A stretch of DNA of 64,000 bases from Megaustenia siamemsis (GCA_032433765.1 JAVIAB010000046.1:60919388-60983387); one strand, 5' to 3'; shown: positions 10,470-22,788, counted from the first letter of the stretch. Notes: generated by a model from the letters alone, not told the origin. A program made the numbers and translations.

Positions 10470-11725
10470 CCTTTTGACCAATTCCTGTATATTAACCCTA
10501 GAGATGATACAGGCACTAGAAGATTTTGGCATTGGAGTGATCACAGACATATGCAATGACATATACCATACAGGATACATACCACATGAACTAAAAGCAT
10601 CAACTTTCATTGCATTCCCTAAAAAGAATGGTGCAGTTGAATGCAGTGATTTTAAGGCAATAAGACTAATGAGCCCGGTAACAAAAATTGTATTAAAAGT
10701 TATACAAGGAAGGATTAAAAATAAAATTATATTGAATTGGATGAACAGCAATTTGGATTCAGGAAAAACAGTGGGACAAAAGAAGCCATATTCAGCATAA
10801 GAACATTGATTGAAAAGTACATAGAAGTAAACAAACCAATATATGCCTGCTTCATAGACTACACCAAAGCTTTTGATAGAATACACCATAATCAACTTAT
10901 AGACTGTCTAAAAGATTAAAAGATATAAACCTATATGACAGACATATGACTAATATGTAATTTATACTGGGAGCAAACAGCAATAATAAAATATAACAAA
11001 CAGAACTCTACTACGCCCATTTATATAAAAAGAGGAGTAAGAAAAAAGACTATAAGTATGATCATAAACAAAGAAAATTCTCAAGACCTACAAATAAATA
11101 TCAAAGTTGAAGGATTACACCTGGAGACAGTTCAGAACTACAACTACCTTGGACATACTATAACCAGTGATGGAAAATGTAAAAGTGAAATAAACAAAAG
11201 AATAGGTATCACAAAAAGTAATTTTAATGCCATGAAAAGTATATTAATATCAAAACAAATAACACCAGGGCTAAAGCTAAGAATAGCAAAATGTTACATC
11301 TTCTCAATATTCCTGTAATGGTGCAGAAACATGGATATTAGACAAGAAAACAGAACACAAAATTGAAGCCTTTGAAATGTGAGTTTATAGAAGAAAAGGT
11401 AGAATTGTATGGAAAGAAAAGAAAACAAACTAAAGTTTTAAAACAACTAAAAATGAAAAGAGAACTACTAAACACAATTAGTACAAGACAAATGAAATTT
11501 GTGGGGCATGTTCAAAGACACAACAGCCTACTATAAGTAATATTGGAAGGGAAAAAACAAGGTAAAAGAGGCAGATGCAGACCAAGACTAATACGGACGA
11601 TTAATATAAAAAGATATATAAGTCAGCCTATGACAATCTGCACCACCAAAGCAAAAGACAAAGTGGAATGTCGCTCCATGGTAGCCAGCCGTCAATGCGG
11701 AAACGACACTTAATGATGATGAAGA
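10470..11725 (+). mobile_element. LINE-G copy with an internal deletion
   Basis: Plus-strand RT pieces in order: GVITDICNDIYHTGYIP, AFPKKNGAVECSDF, IDYTKAFDRIHHNQL, CNLYWEQTAI, then a jump near 11037 to MIINKENSQDLQINI, YNYLGHTITSDGK and the C-terminal region ending in a TGATGATGA tail. Compared with the better copy at 61518-62656 about 270 bases are missing at 11037, removing the GxRQG motif and the YADD active site. Several stops and frameshifts. Confidence 0.85.
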
Positions 11726-11789
11726 ACCCTAGATTATGATTTCTATATGTGGGATGATGTTATTGTGGAAGTGTAGTAAAAATTTATCA

Positions 11790-11995
11790 TCATCAAGTAC
11801 CGTGCCTGCTGGCATAGATGATCAAGTCTCTCCACAACTTTCAATCTCAACAGTTATTTATAATTTCTGTTGTTGACTTCCTGCCAAGCCATTCTCTTTA
11901 GCTGTATGGTATCTTTTCTTTTTGCTCTCCTCTATCTCTTCATCCCTAAATTTTCACAGCTGTTACAATATATTCCAGCTGTTCCTTTCTTATTA
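11790..11995 (-). mobile_element. LINE-B 3' end fragment
   Basis: Short 5'-truncated copy with the CATCATCAAGTAC tail on the plus strand and the QREKI.DSL.E region on the minus strand. Beyond it, 12000-12815 is AT-rich and shows no recognisable gene or repeat except a poly-T run at 12617-12626. Confidence 0.7.
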
Positions 11996-12814
11996 CAAGA
12001 AATGAGCACTTTGTAATAATTTGTGCAATAACAGTTTGTAATTATTTACATTTTGCGGAATGAGTAAACATTGATAAAATGTTTAAAAGAACAAAATTTT
12101 AAGCAAAATTATTATTTGCAGTTTATAATAACTTAAAAGGATAGATTTGATTGTTAACTGAACCACAGTTCAAATTCTCATCTTATGTTGAACTTTGATG
12201 TCAGTTCTTTCCTCAGCCATTTTTGAGTATTTCTTTATTAAATATGGCTTTTGTTTACCTCTGTAGAAACTAAATGCTGAAGGAAAGTAGCTGAGATAAC
12301 CTAAAGAGAATCATTATAATTTAGACCATGAGATAAAGAATCAGCTTAGGACTAAACTTGAATTACATACACAGGCCACAAGTGGTTTGCTTATATGGAG
12401 AGATTCTTTTGTGATCCCATACCATATAAGCCATATACAAAAAGAGGAGAGATGTCCAGAGGCAGACTTAAATTAAGGTGGAGTAGCAATATCAGGAAAA
12501 TTCTACAACAGCATCATGCCAGAAAGGGGTTGAGACAGTCAGACTAATACAAACTAGATCTCTGAATCTTCCTAAATGCCCATAATGGTAAAGCGGAAGT
12601 GAAAAAGAAGAAAGATTTTTTTTTTTATTTTCTTTTTTGTCATTCCATCCCAGATATTTGCTTTGTGTTTCCTTTGCTGTCAATCATTTTCATCTTGATT
12701 TTTATGTAATATGCCTAGGTCTTTGCTCCCATGATACTATTTCCTTGTATTATCTTTACATTTATTTATTTTATGCATTCACTCAATAACTACACTTTTT
12801 CATAAGCTGCCTTT

Positions 12815-13230
12815 AAAGGGACTTTCAGTCAATATGGCAGATAGACGGCAATGAACTGCTGAAGCACTGTCTGAAAAAGTTCCTTGTTGCAGTTTCCTCA
12901 TATTCCAAGTCTGGCTTGCTGCAGGAGCTACTGAGATTAGTGCTCTGTGCACACGTGAGCTATGTGTTTCATCAGATGGTGTTTCTATATTCAGATTACT
13001 TGCGATGAATGATGATTTTGTATGATGAAGGAAAGTAGAATTGCATTCACTGTTGGTGATACTAAGCCTTATGTCTTTTGACATGTGCTGTGTATGCTAC
13101 GATGGGACTGCAGCTGCCTTTCTTTGTTTGGATATTTGATGAAATGTTAATTCTCATGATTCCACTGGCACAGGTGGTTGAGCAACTAAAGATTTTAATT
13201 CGTTCGCAGTGATACCTGGATCTTCGAATA
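12815..13230 (-). repeat. Interspersed repeat X, copy 1 (diverged)
   Basis: Matches 35170-35700 and 42300-42840 over about 400 bases, with shared blocks such as CAGTTTCCTCATATTCCAAG and GATTCCACTGGCAC. On the minus strand a 94-codon frame contains RVHRALISVAPA and TWNMRKLQQGT, also present in the 35-kb copy. The class of the element is unknown; no inverted ends were found. Confidence 0.7.
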
Positions 13231-13269
13231 ACTAAACATATATAATTATATATGTATAACTATACATGG

Positions 13270-16200
13270 TGAAAAAGATGATGATTGTTTCTTCCTAATA
13301 TTGAAAATTAGTTCTCTTTTTGCTTTGGCCTCCCTCAGAATGCGTTCATTACTCTTCTTAGCTGTCCATGGCATTCTAAACATTTTTCTGTAAAACCACA
13401 TTTCTACAGACTCCAGTGACTTTTTTGTTTGTTGTCCTATTGTTCATGATTCAAATCCATATGTTAACTCCTGACGTCCTTGGAAATGCTGTCATGGTTA
13501 CTTTTGTACTTACATTTTGCCAAGCGAATGCGGACATGGTTACTTTTATTTTATTTCACTTTAGTAAATAGCGATAAGCTTTAACTCATCCACATCCTCA
13601 AGGGATTTAACACTAATAGAATTTCCTGTTTAGATTGATCCAATGAGTGCTATTTTGTTCACAAAATTGTGGAAATTTGTGTTTTTTCTAATGTCTTCAT
13701 TCAGCTGGTTTGTGTTTAGATGTGAAAAATGGCTAGCAACAGTGAAGTATCTATCGCTCGTAAATGTGAATTATTATTAACAGCAGAAAAAGCTAGGAAT
13801 TATGTTCTGAGAACTTTGAATGTGATAGTGATCTTAGTGTCTTCAGTTTCAGCTGCACTGTCGGATTAAAATGGACCCCCACTTTGGATAGGTGAGTACC
13901 ATTTCTTATATAATTTTTTTTTTCTTTTTTTTTTTACAAAAATTTTGATTTTTAGTTTCTTAAATTCTTATCCTTCCAATTAAAAAAAAAAATGTTGGTG
14001 ATTATGAATCTGTGCCCTTTTCCCCTTAAATTAATGTCTAAAACATATGTCCATAACTAGTTATAGTGAAAATATGAAAGATTTAGTGCAAGAAGTATTT
14101 TTCAAGAAGAATAAATTATGGCAAAACATTTTTGGCAGGGTCAAAACACAAGGACAGGAAGAGTTAAGTCTGGCTCTACATAACATTTAAAAACTTTTTT
14201 TCTTTTTTCTATTGTCAAAAATGGATTGCACAGTATGTTCCTCATTTTTTGGAAAGCTGCTTTTGCCTGAGCCATTCTGCATCTCACCTCTGTTGTACAT
14301 CTTCCATCGGAGGTTAATAATGTCCTCAGGTATTTAAATTCATTTCCCTGTTTTAATATTGTTCTACTTGTCTTCATTGTGTATTGCATGTTGTCTTTTT
14401 CTTTCTTGCTACCATTGCTTCTGTCTTTTTTGCTATTGAGACTGAGTCCTTTATTTCTGCTTTTCTTTACTATAATGTCTAACATTTCTTGTAACTCATT
14501 TTCACTCTTAGCGATTAAGACTATCATCAGCATATCTTAGATTATTTATATTATGACCTCCAATTGTTATTCCAGGCCATGCCCCTTATTGATCTTAAAA
14601 TAATCTTACTATAAATATTAAACAAATCTGGTGACAGCACACAACCTTGTCTAACACCCTGTTTTATTTGTTGAAACATTCCCGATTGTTTTCCAGTTCT
14701 TATGGCCACTGTTTGTTGTCAGTACATGTTCTTTATTATTATTTCATTATTGCTGTCTACGTTTATGCCTTCTAAAATTTTGATTATTTCTTAGTGCTTT
14801 ACTTTGTCAAATACTTTGGTATTATCTATGAAACATAAGTATAGATCTGTTTTCACCTCTATGGCTCTTTCTACTAAAGATCTCATGATGTATATGGCAT
14901 TGTTTGTTCCTTTACCTCCAACAAAACCACACTGTTCATCACTAATTTATGGACTGATTTTGTTTTGCACTCTTCGCATGATAATTCTTAGTAATATCTT
15001 AGTCATGTGACTTATAAGGTTTATTGTGCAATGATCATCACATTCAGTCACACCAGATGTCTTTGGTAGGGCTATGAATATTGACTTTAGCAGGTCTTCT
15101 GGAATATATCCACTGTTGTAGATATCAATCAATATTTTTGTTATTACTTCTATTTCAAAATTACCCTTGGCTTCAATCTCTTCTTTTGTAAATTATTCAG
15201 CCCAGGAGCTTTTCCTGCTTTTGCGCAAGGCATCTTCTACTTCTTCTTTGAGTATTTCTGGTCCTTCTCCATTATCCTTAATATTTACTTCTGTTCGTTC
15301 ATCATCAAAAGATCTTTAATGTATTTAGCCCATCGTTCCCTTTTGCTTTTTGTTCAATCAACAGTTCTCATTCCTTTAATCTTAAACATCCAGTTTTTTA
15401 TTACATTATTCTTCCAATAATTCTTCAATTTGTTTGTATTTAGCCTTGGCATGTCCTTTTTGTTGTGTTTCAATTTCTGTGCATCTCTGTTTTAGCCATG
15501 CTTCTTTTGTTTCATTGCATTTTATTACAATTTCTTTATTTAATCTCTTATACTCATCTTTGTTATTCTTATTTCTTCTTCTTGCATCCATCAGTTGCAA
15601 AATATAATCTGTCATCGATCTCATTCTTTAATTTTTCCTCACTGGTGATATGAACTCTTTTGATGTTTGCATTTCCCACTGAAGTTCTTAATTGTGATGT
15701 TACATTTGTCTTGTATGTAACCTCTTGTCTGATTTGAAGAAATCTAAATTTAACTTATGTTTAACTGTGGTTCGTTTTGCTACTTTTAATTTTATTCTAA
15801 GCTTTCCCACAACTGGTACATGATCACTATTGCAATCTCCACCTGGTCTAGTTTTCACACATATAAGACTGTTTTTAAATCTGTTGTTTACCATTATGTA
15901 ATAAATTTGATTATGTGCGTTGTCTCCTGGGCTTTTCCATGTCCACAGATGTCTTGAATGTTACTTAAACCAGGTGTATCATCATGTTTTGTGTTCTTGC
16001 CCAGTCAATAAGTTTGTCACCTATTTCATTTCTTTTACCTAAGCCATAATAACCAATTACTTCCTCGACACCTTCCTTTCCTACTTTTGCATTGAGATTC
16101 CCTAGAACTATGGTGTTTTCAAGAGGTTTGCATTGATGAAGTGCCATGTTAAGCTCTTGGTAAAATTTGTCAACTGTTTCCTCTAGACATCCTGCTGATG

Positions 16201-16560
16201 GTGCATAAACTTATATGAGATTAATGTCTATTGGATTTCCATTCAATTTCACTAAAAGGATTCTGTCAGATATTATCCAAATGCGTTTCACTGTTCTTGG
16301 TCTTTCTGCATCCAAGATGATACCCTCTTTGGTTTTCAATACCTCCAGAATAGATGGTTTTAAGTTCATCAGAACATATCTCCCCTGATCTAGTGTATCT
16401 CATTTCACACAGTTCCAATAAATGTAAACCCATTATTTTCATTTCCTGTTTTATGTTTTCCAGTTTTCCCTTCTGCGTGAGTGTTCTTATGTTCCAGGTT
16501 CCTATTTTCAGTGTCTATTTTGTCTTTATCTTGATTACAATATCTTGATGATGATTGGGT
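13270..16560 (-). mobile_element. LINE-B, longest copy, split by a piggyBac-type insertion
   Basis: Minus-strand element from the endonuclease to the RT C-terminus. Near 16560-15700: LGNLNAKVGKEGVEE, then GGDCNSDHVPVVGKL (endonuclease His motif). Near 15400-15625 a linker (KNKDEYKRLNKEI). Near 15132-14800 IDIYNSGYIPEDL and ALPKTSGVTE. YADD-region text lies near 14540 (LIAKSENELQEM), and the thumb region follows to YVEP at 14168. The reading resumes at 13463 with ESWTIGQQT and MPWTAKKSNE after a 696-bp insertion. Many stops and frameshifts. The stretch 16561-16890 may be its 5' untranslated region but shows no coding. Confidence 0.85.
13468..14163 (+). mobile_element. piggyBac-type element with a transposase first-exon remnant
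   Basis: A 696-bp insertion flanked by TTAA (13464-13467 and 14164-14167) inside LINE-B. Imperfect inverted ends: CTCCTGACGTCCTTGG at the left and CTCTTCCTGTCCTTGTG at the right (reverse complement). Inside, an ATG at 13729 opens MASNSEVSIARKCELLL, and after a frame change an acidic ECDSDLSVF stretch, ending at a strong splice donor (ATAG then GTGAGT) near 13892. A short acidic first exon is typical of piggyBac-family transposase genes. The catalytic part is absent, so this is a non-autonomous deletion derivative. Confidence 0.6.
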
Positions 16561-16917
16561 ATTTCCTGTAGTACATGATGTCCCCTGCTGAATGAGGGTA
16601 TTCTATTGGAATCCCCCTTAACGTTGTTCTTATGAAATCTATTATTGTGGCGATTCATGATTGTACAAAGAAATTATGGTGGTGGTTTTCAGTCGCTTTC
16701 CGTCAGTTTGTTTACGGTTGGCTCCGCTAGCCTTTGACTAAAAAGTCTCACCCACAAGGCAGTGGGGTTGTTTTACTTCAGGGTACCCTCCCTTAGCCTT
16801 TTACTTTCCTGAGCATACCTGCTAGGCCGCAGGGCAGCTGCAGGTTGTATTGTCTACTGCATACAGTAGTAGGTAAAATTACCCGACCTGAGTAAAAATG
16901 ACTACTACTTAAATATT

Positions 16918-17290
16918 GAATCTGGAGTTCCAAAAATAGTATTTTCTTTGAACTTTTGCTACACAACAGTGTGTTTACCCAAGACATGACACAGGTCAAT
17001 ATAGTAAATATATTTATTATATATTTTATTATATACTATATATATATATATATATAGTATATGTAGTAAATATTTCCTAACTTACAGTTGAATTATTGCC
17101 TGAAATCTTAATTTACCCCACTCCTCACCCTATTTTCCCAATTTTGCAAAGAAAAATTAAGCTTGTCTATTCACATGGTGGCTGTATGGCATCAGTTCAG
17201 CCCGTATGTTTAGCATTGTTTGCTGGCTGTCCCATGTCATAAAGGTTTTTTCATTGTCTTCAATGTCAGCTGAGGAGATTTTCCCCATCA
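16918..17290 (+). repeat. Interspersed repeat W, copy 1
   Basis: Diverged match to 59015-59310: both hold TTTTCTTTGA(A/G)CTTTT, ACCCAAGACA, AGCCTGAAATC-like text, GTCTATT-ACA-GGTGGCTGT, CATCAGTTCAGC and GAGGAGATTTTCC in the same order. Copy 1 has a (TA)n insertion at 17035-17056. Strand and class are unknown; no coding. Confidence 0.6.
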
Positions 17291-17621
17291 TGAGAAAAAT
17301 AAAAACGGTCACAAATTTGTTTCTTGAATTTGGAAAATTTTATAAAATCGTACATACGTTTTCTAACAATACCATAATAGTAACTTTTATAAAGAATGCA
17401 TTTTTGCATAAATTATGTAAATCTCAGTCAATAAACTAAAAAAACTTCTAAAGATTATTAGTAAATTGTAACACTTGCTATCTATGCTATAGGTAAAATG
17501 CATATACTTTGATGTATCTTATTGCCAAGCTATAACTCATTTAATTTATAACTGATTGTTGGCACACATATGAAGTTAAAAATTGAATGCAATCATATTC
17601 AACTGAAGATCACACAATTAC

Positions 17622-17808
17622 CTAATTTCAAGGTAGTTAAATCTACATTGTGTATAGTCAGCAATTTCAATGTTAGTAATATTTAATTCAATCTGGTTGC
17701 CATCAGGAACCGTTATTGTCCACTCACACTGACGGTTATCTGGATACTGGTTGGGATAGTTTGGTGAGGTTATCACTCCATTTGATGCCACTAAAGCTAA
17801 ACCACACA
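17622..17808 (-). CDS. CUB-gene exon 6: first half of CUB domain III
   Basis: Exon of 187 bp, acceptor TTTTTTTCCCAG, donor GTAATT after ATTAG, phase 1 in and phase 2 out. Peptide: VCGLALVASNGVI, SPNYPNQYPDN, CEWTITVPDGNQIEL, TQCRFNYLEI. The third-cysteine region has Asn where domains I and II have Asp (FNYLEI against YDYIE or VDYVE), and the following loop reads RNG instead of YDG, so this domain may have lost the calcium site. The intron to exon 7 is 11.4 kb and holds LINE-B, G and RNase H LINE debris and a piggyBac-type element. Confidence 0.9.
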
Positions 17809-18194
17809 CTGGGAAAAAAAATGGATTTAGAAATTATGAATGACTAAAAACAATGGATTTTGAAATTGATTTTAGAATGATTCCATGACTAAATAATTAA
17901 TGATTGATATGCTATAGTTGGTAAAGAAACATAACTCATTCCCTCAAGTTTTAAAAGGAATTACATTTTAACTAATTTTAAAGAAAATCTATTAAGAACA
18001 GCAAAATTTAGTCAAAAGGCAGACTCGGACACTCAAAAAAATCATGTCAAATAAAATATGGTGCCTATCTTAGTAGAGTGAAAAAATAGCATGTAGAGGT
18101 GGGTAAGAGGCCTTGCTGTCATTATTTGTCACCAAGTCAGGAACCCCCATTTATTATTTTCTGGGTTGATTAGACAATGTTAAGTGCATTCAAA

Positions 18195-19980
18195 CCCATG
18201 TTTATTTAATTTACAAGTCCAGCCCTACATCCTTACACAATTTTGACGGTGATCCCCGTATCCTCATTCTTACAGCCTCATTTATTTGGTCCATCTGCTC
18301 AATGTAGCGGGCAAGCAGGGCCTTCCCTTTGCTCTCATCAGATTTGTGCCATATCCAGCCTGTGCTCTGAAAGTCTGGTATGCCAGTTTGTCGTGTTGTG
18401 CCATTCACGCTCTGATGAAGGCACCAGAATGTGGCTAACAATTTTTCTGAGCACACTTTTTTACAGAAGTCATCTCATTTGGCATACTTAGCGCATAGTT
18501 TAAAGTGCATAATTTTTTGGTCGACCTCTACTTTCAGACGCTTCAAGAGCTCAGCTTGTGGTCTTTTATTCCTTCTGGCTTTCTGCCATGTCTTGGCCGT
18601 TTGTCTCTTGCTCCGCCAAGCTTCCTTGACATCTACGTTCCACCAGGGTGGCTACATCCATCTCTCCTGCCTCCTACGAGGGGTGCTCTGTTTCCTATGT
18701 CTGATTTTGCTAATGACGTCCTGGTCTGTTTTCTCGCACTGGAATGTGTGGCACATTCTTTTCTGGCTTCTATTTCTGCTTTTCTCAATTAGGAGGACAC
18801 ATGGACAGTGATCACTTCCGTGGAGCCCCAGTGCACTCCACCTGCAAACCTGTGCGAAGGTGGAAGACACCAGTGCCAGGCCTATGACACTATCTGAGTC
18901 CCCTGTTTGAGTGGCCATTCTTGTTGCCCTTCCATCATTCAAGCCCACTAAATCGGCCGACACCAGTGCGTTCTCTAGGTCTTCTACCTGCTTGTTGGTT
19001 ATGACGTTACCCCACTGGTTTCCTCTAGCATTAAAGTCTCCGCAGAAAATGATGTTCTCTTCATCAAACTCGAAGAGATTCTGCCATTGTTGTGTGTTCA
19101 CCTTCCCATTACAGGCATACACATTAACAATCACGAAATGAACTGGGGTCCTCCCCATAACCGCATGTACTTGTAATTCTACATTGTTCCACACAGACAT
19201 ATCAACCTTAGCTGCCACCATATTGTTGCGGACAAGGATGGCCTGCCCAAGGTGTCATCTATTGTAAAAACAATGATATCCAGGAGTACTTACTGTCCTG
19301 TCACCAAGAAGAGTTTCTTGCAAAACCATTATATCGGCGCCGCACAGTAGTTTATCAAGAATGGGCTGTCGTTGATTTATGGACCCACAATTCCAATAAG
19401 TAACGCACACATACTTTAGGCCTAGCCTCTCACATTTCGACAGTTTAATGTCACCACGCTTGCCCTGTTGTGTTTTCCTTCTTGGATGTTGTCGTTGGGC
19501 TGCATCTGAATACATACACTTACCGTCATCATAGATGATTTTGTCGCTGAACGTCAATGCTGTGGATGGTTTAGACTCATGTGCAGTCACTCAGTCACAC
19601 CGTCCAGAACCCATTTCCACATTGTAAACTGGCCAACTCCAGTAAATAGCTCTGCCGCACGTGGATACACTGTGAGCTTTTCACAAATTAAATGAATTAC
19701 GCGTTGTTGACGACAGACCGGCGTAAACAAACCGCCATATTTTGACGCGTTCAATAGCGCAATCAACAACATGGATGAGTATAAGTGATCATAAAAGCAA
19801 ATTGTAACAAAATGCAATGAATCAAAAGAAGCAAAGTGATTTACATCAAATAGAAAGCACATACAATCACATGAACCTTTAAAATATCAATAAAAACAAA
19901 CAAATAAACAGAAAAGTTCACTGGAAATCAGCACTTATCTTAGAGTCCTCTAAAGAAGCCAGCGAACAGGGTGCCATATT
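18195..19980 (-). mobile_element. I-type LINE, 5' half with APE endonuclease
   Basis: Minus-strand frames 19590-19255 and 19221-18652 encode YWNCGSINQRQPILDKLL, ADIMVLQETLL (catalytic Glu), NVYACNGKV, FCGDFNARGNQWGN (Asp/Asn) and LHGSDHCP (His), separated by one frame break at ~19240. A further frame, 18456-18211, has the linker FWCLHQSVNGTT and GKALLARYIEQM. All endonuclease catalytic residues are visible. The element stops at ~18195 before the RT, which is unusual because LINE insertions normally lose the 5' end; the 3' half has been deleted or moved. Confidence 0.75.
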
Positions 19981-20189
19981 ACCCGGAAGTTCTTACATAG
20001 GTTTATTGTATTGAAGAGTGGTTTCCCCTCTACATATCCGGTTTAAAAAGTGAAAGTAATCATTTGTGGAGAATATATTTAATTTATAAAGTTTACATTG
20101 TCTTTTGCTTTGTAATAATGGTTTTCAAATGTGAAATGGGTGAAACCCTAGTTCCCTGTAGATTATTTAAAAGATTACAGCAGCCTTTT

Positions 20190-20518
20190 AAAGTAGGTAT
20201 AATAAATTTCAATCAAACAAACCAATTGGGAATGTTTCAACAAATAAAACAGGGTGTTAGGCAAGGTTGTGTGCTGTCACCAGATTTGTTTAATATGTAT
20301 AGTGAGATTATTTTAAGATCCATAAGGGGCATGCCTGGAATAACAATTGGAGGGCATAATATAAATAATCTAAGATATGCTGATGATACAGTCTTAATCG
20401 ATAATAGTGAAAATGAGTTACAAGAAATTTTAGTTAGACATCTATAGTGAAAGAAAGCAAAAATAAAGGACTCAGCCTTAATAGCAAAAAGACAGAAGTA
20501 ATGGTAACAACAAAATAA
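20190..20518 (+). mobile_element. LINE-B RT core fragment fused to LINE-D
   Basis: Translation: [45 protein letters not shown], then a frameshift into the KKTEVMVTT region. It contains the YADD active site. At ~20518 the text passes without spacer into LINE-D at its own NNRNEIQWSL region; both pieces are in the same orientation. There is no LINE-B tail in between. Confidence 0.8.
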
Positions 20519-22475
20519 CTCAAAACAACAGAAATGAGATCCAGTGGTCACTGACCAAGCAACTTGATGATTTAGACTTTGCTGATGACATAGCTCTCCT
20601 ATCACACAGCCATCAACAGATGCAGGAAAAAATGCGCATACTTGATGAGAATCACAACAGCTAGGACTGAAGATTAATAGATATAAGACAAACATTATGA
20701 GAATTAATACAGATGGCAATAATCAAATAAAACTAGGAGAAATACCTCTACTAGACATACAATCTTACATATATCTGGGCAGTAATATAGATAAAGAGGG
20801 AGGAACAGAAAATGATGCTAAAATAAGGATATCAAAAGCAAGAGGAGCATTCATTGCACTGGGAAACATATGGAAATCCAAAGAAATTAGGCTAAATACA
20901 AAAATACAAATTTTCAACTCAAATGTTAAGTCGGTCCTAATCTATGGCTGTGAAACATGGAGAACAACAAAATTGACAATCACGAAGATACAGACATTCA
21001 TTAATGGATGCTTACGCAGAATAAAGGGATGGAAATGGCAGGACAAAATCCCTAACATAGAATTATGGAAATGTACCAGTTGTAACAGAGTAAGCTAGTG
21101 TAAGCATGGGGTCAGTTAACTGAGTTGCTAACCAGTAATTTTCCAAGATACAAGTTAAGTTATAATTCATGTAAGGGTAGGACACACGGAAGTGAGGAAG
21201 GAGAGGTCCAGGATAGTTGGACGACACAATGTTTAACTACATGGACAAGTTTAGTTACATGGAATTTTCCATGCAACAGAAGTGGAAATTAGAAGATGAC
21301 GCAGTGTCTGGGGGGATAGGGTCCTCAGGCATAACAATGTCACCCACCGAACTAAGTTAGAGAGGGTCAATAATTGGCCTGGACTGCATGACTAGAGCAT
21401 GCAGTGACTTTGTGGCGTTATTGTCAAATCTCCACGATTCCCACTTCACAACAGGTAGTTGTAAGTGACCACCATACGGATTGTTTGCGCTGGACTCATG
21501 GTGTTACTCTGCCAGGTAAATAGCTACCAGGAGAGGTCAGTGTCATGAGATAATATTATTCCAAATAGGTCATAGAGATTTCTTGGAAACAAGTTGTTGT
21601 CATCAATCTGGCGAAGAGTTCAGGCATTGGTCACAGAATGATGAGCAAGCGACAAACTCAGGTGACCATGAGAGTCACGAGTGGTCAATTTGCGACGATC
21701 TTATTGGTCACTATCTTGCAGGTAGAAGAGGGTAGTTGGGTACTTAAAGTCCTGCACAACAAGATTAATTAAGTTAGTCAGAGAGAACCAGAAGAGAAGT
21801 TAGAATGTAGACTAAGTCAGTTTAGTCCGGCTTCGGCTGAACTGCCAAAGGCAGTTAGACAAACAGTAAGACAGTCAGTTGAATAGTCAGAACAGTTAGA
21901 GTCAGAACAGTTAGAAAGTTAAGATTAGGAAGTTCAGTAGTTAAGAAGTTAGAATCTACAGTTGTAATCAAGTTAGCTTAGAAATTGTTATTGATAGAGA
22001 CTTGATAAAGAGTATGATGAACTTTATATGAACATTAGTATTGAAATTTTGTTTCAAGTGTTTCAAGAAATGTGTGTTTCATCTTACATGTCGTAAGTAG
22101 ACTTACAAGTTCGTATGTTGATGAATAATGTTTGATGATCAATAAACTGAATATAATTACGTAACAAGAGAGACTTCGTGTATGAGTCTATAACACAGTA
22201 AAATACCAGTGGATAAAGAGATACAGCGAAGACAATGGCGCTGGATAGGACACACACTACGGAAGCCAACTGAGAGTATTACACAACAGGCCCTTTTTTG
22301 GAATCCCCAGTTGAAAAGACAAAGAGGAAGACCAAGGAATTCTTGGAGAAGACAGATAGAAGCAAAGATGAAGATGATGGGGAAGACATGGAATGATCTT
22401 AAAAAAATGGCAAAAAACAGAACGACTTGGAAAGTGTTTGTTGAAGACCTATGTTCCACTGGGAGTTAAAAAAGG
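20519..22475 (+). mobile_element. LINE-D RT C-terminal part, split by a solo LTR
   Basis: First part, 20519-21080: DFADDIALLSHSH-type motif (in shifted frame), LGEIPLLDIQSYIYLGSNID, RISKARGAFIALGNIWKS, IYGCETWRTTK, and NGCLRRIKGWKWQDK up to WKCTS. The frame resumes at 22200 with PVDKEIQRRQWRWIGHTLRK, QALFWNPQLKRQRGRPRNSW and MGKTWNDLKKMAKNRTTW, ending CSTGS near 22467. An undisturbed D copy (56965-57265, minus) reads straight through this point, confirming the insertion. Confidence 0.85.
21081..22195 (+). mobile_element. Solo LTR inserted in LINE-D
   Basis: A 1,115-bp block that starts TGTAACAG and ends TATAACA, flanked by CAGT (21077-21080 and 22196-22199), sitting exactly between two halves of a LINE-D reading frame. 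A polyadenylation signal AATAAA occurs at ~22141, 55 bases from the end. TG...CA ends, a 4-bp duplication and no internal coding are what a solo LTR left by LTR-LTR recombination looks like. The strand is inferred from the polyadenylation signal. Confidence 0.7.
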
Positions 22476-22788
22476 TAGAGGAATGGTAACAATGGTTAGA
22501 AAAACCAACAATAACAAATTTGGACCAAAACTGATCAAAAGTGCACTGACAAGAGAGGCAACTACAGCAGGCATCAGGAAATATTTATTGCAAGGCACCT
22601 GCTAGAAGGGCACTGTTAATGGAATTAGCATGTGGCGAGAAAAAATGTGGCTCATGTACAAAGTATGATGGCATCAGAAAGAAGGAACAGCATCAATGAA
22701 CATGGATTTTTTTTTCTGTCTGCCCTACCTGTCATGTTCAGATCAAAAGGAATTAACAAAAACATTAACATAATTTGCACGTACTGAC

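Noticed and set aside
10474..10919. Overlapping small genes with an RT-like sequence
   Set aside because: They are broken frames of one LINE-G copy.
18431..18811. A 126-codon plus-strand frame with hydrophobic stretches
   Set aside because: Antisense of the I-type LINE endonuclease-linker region.
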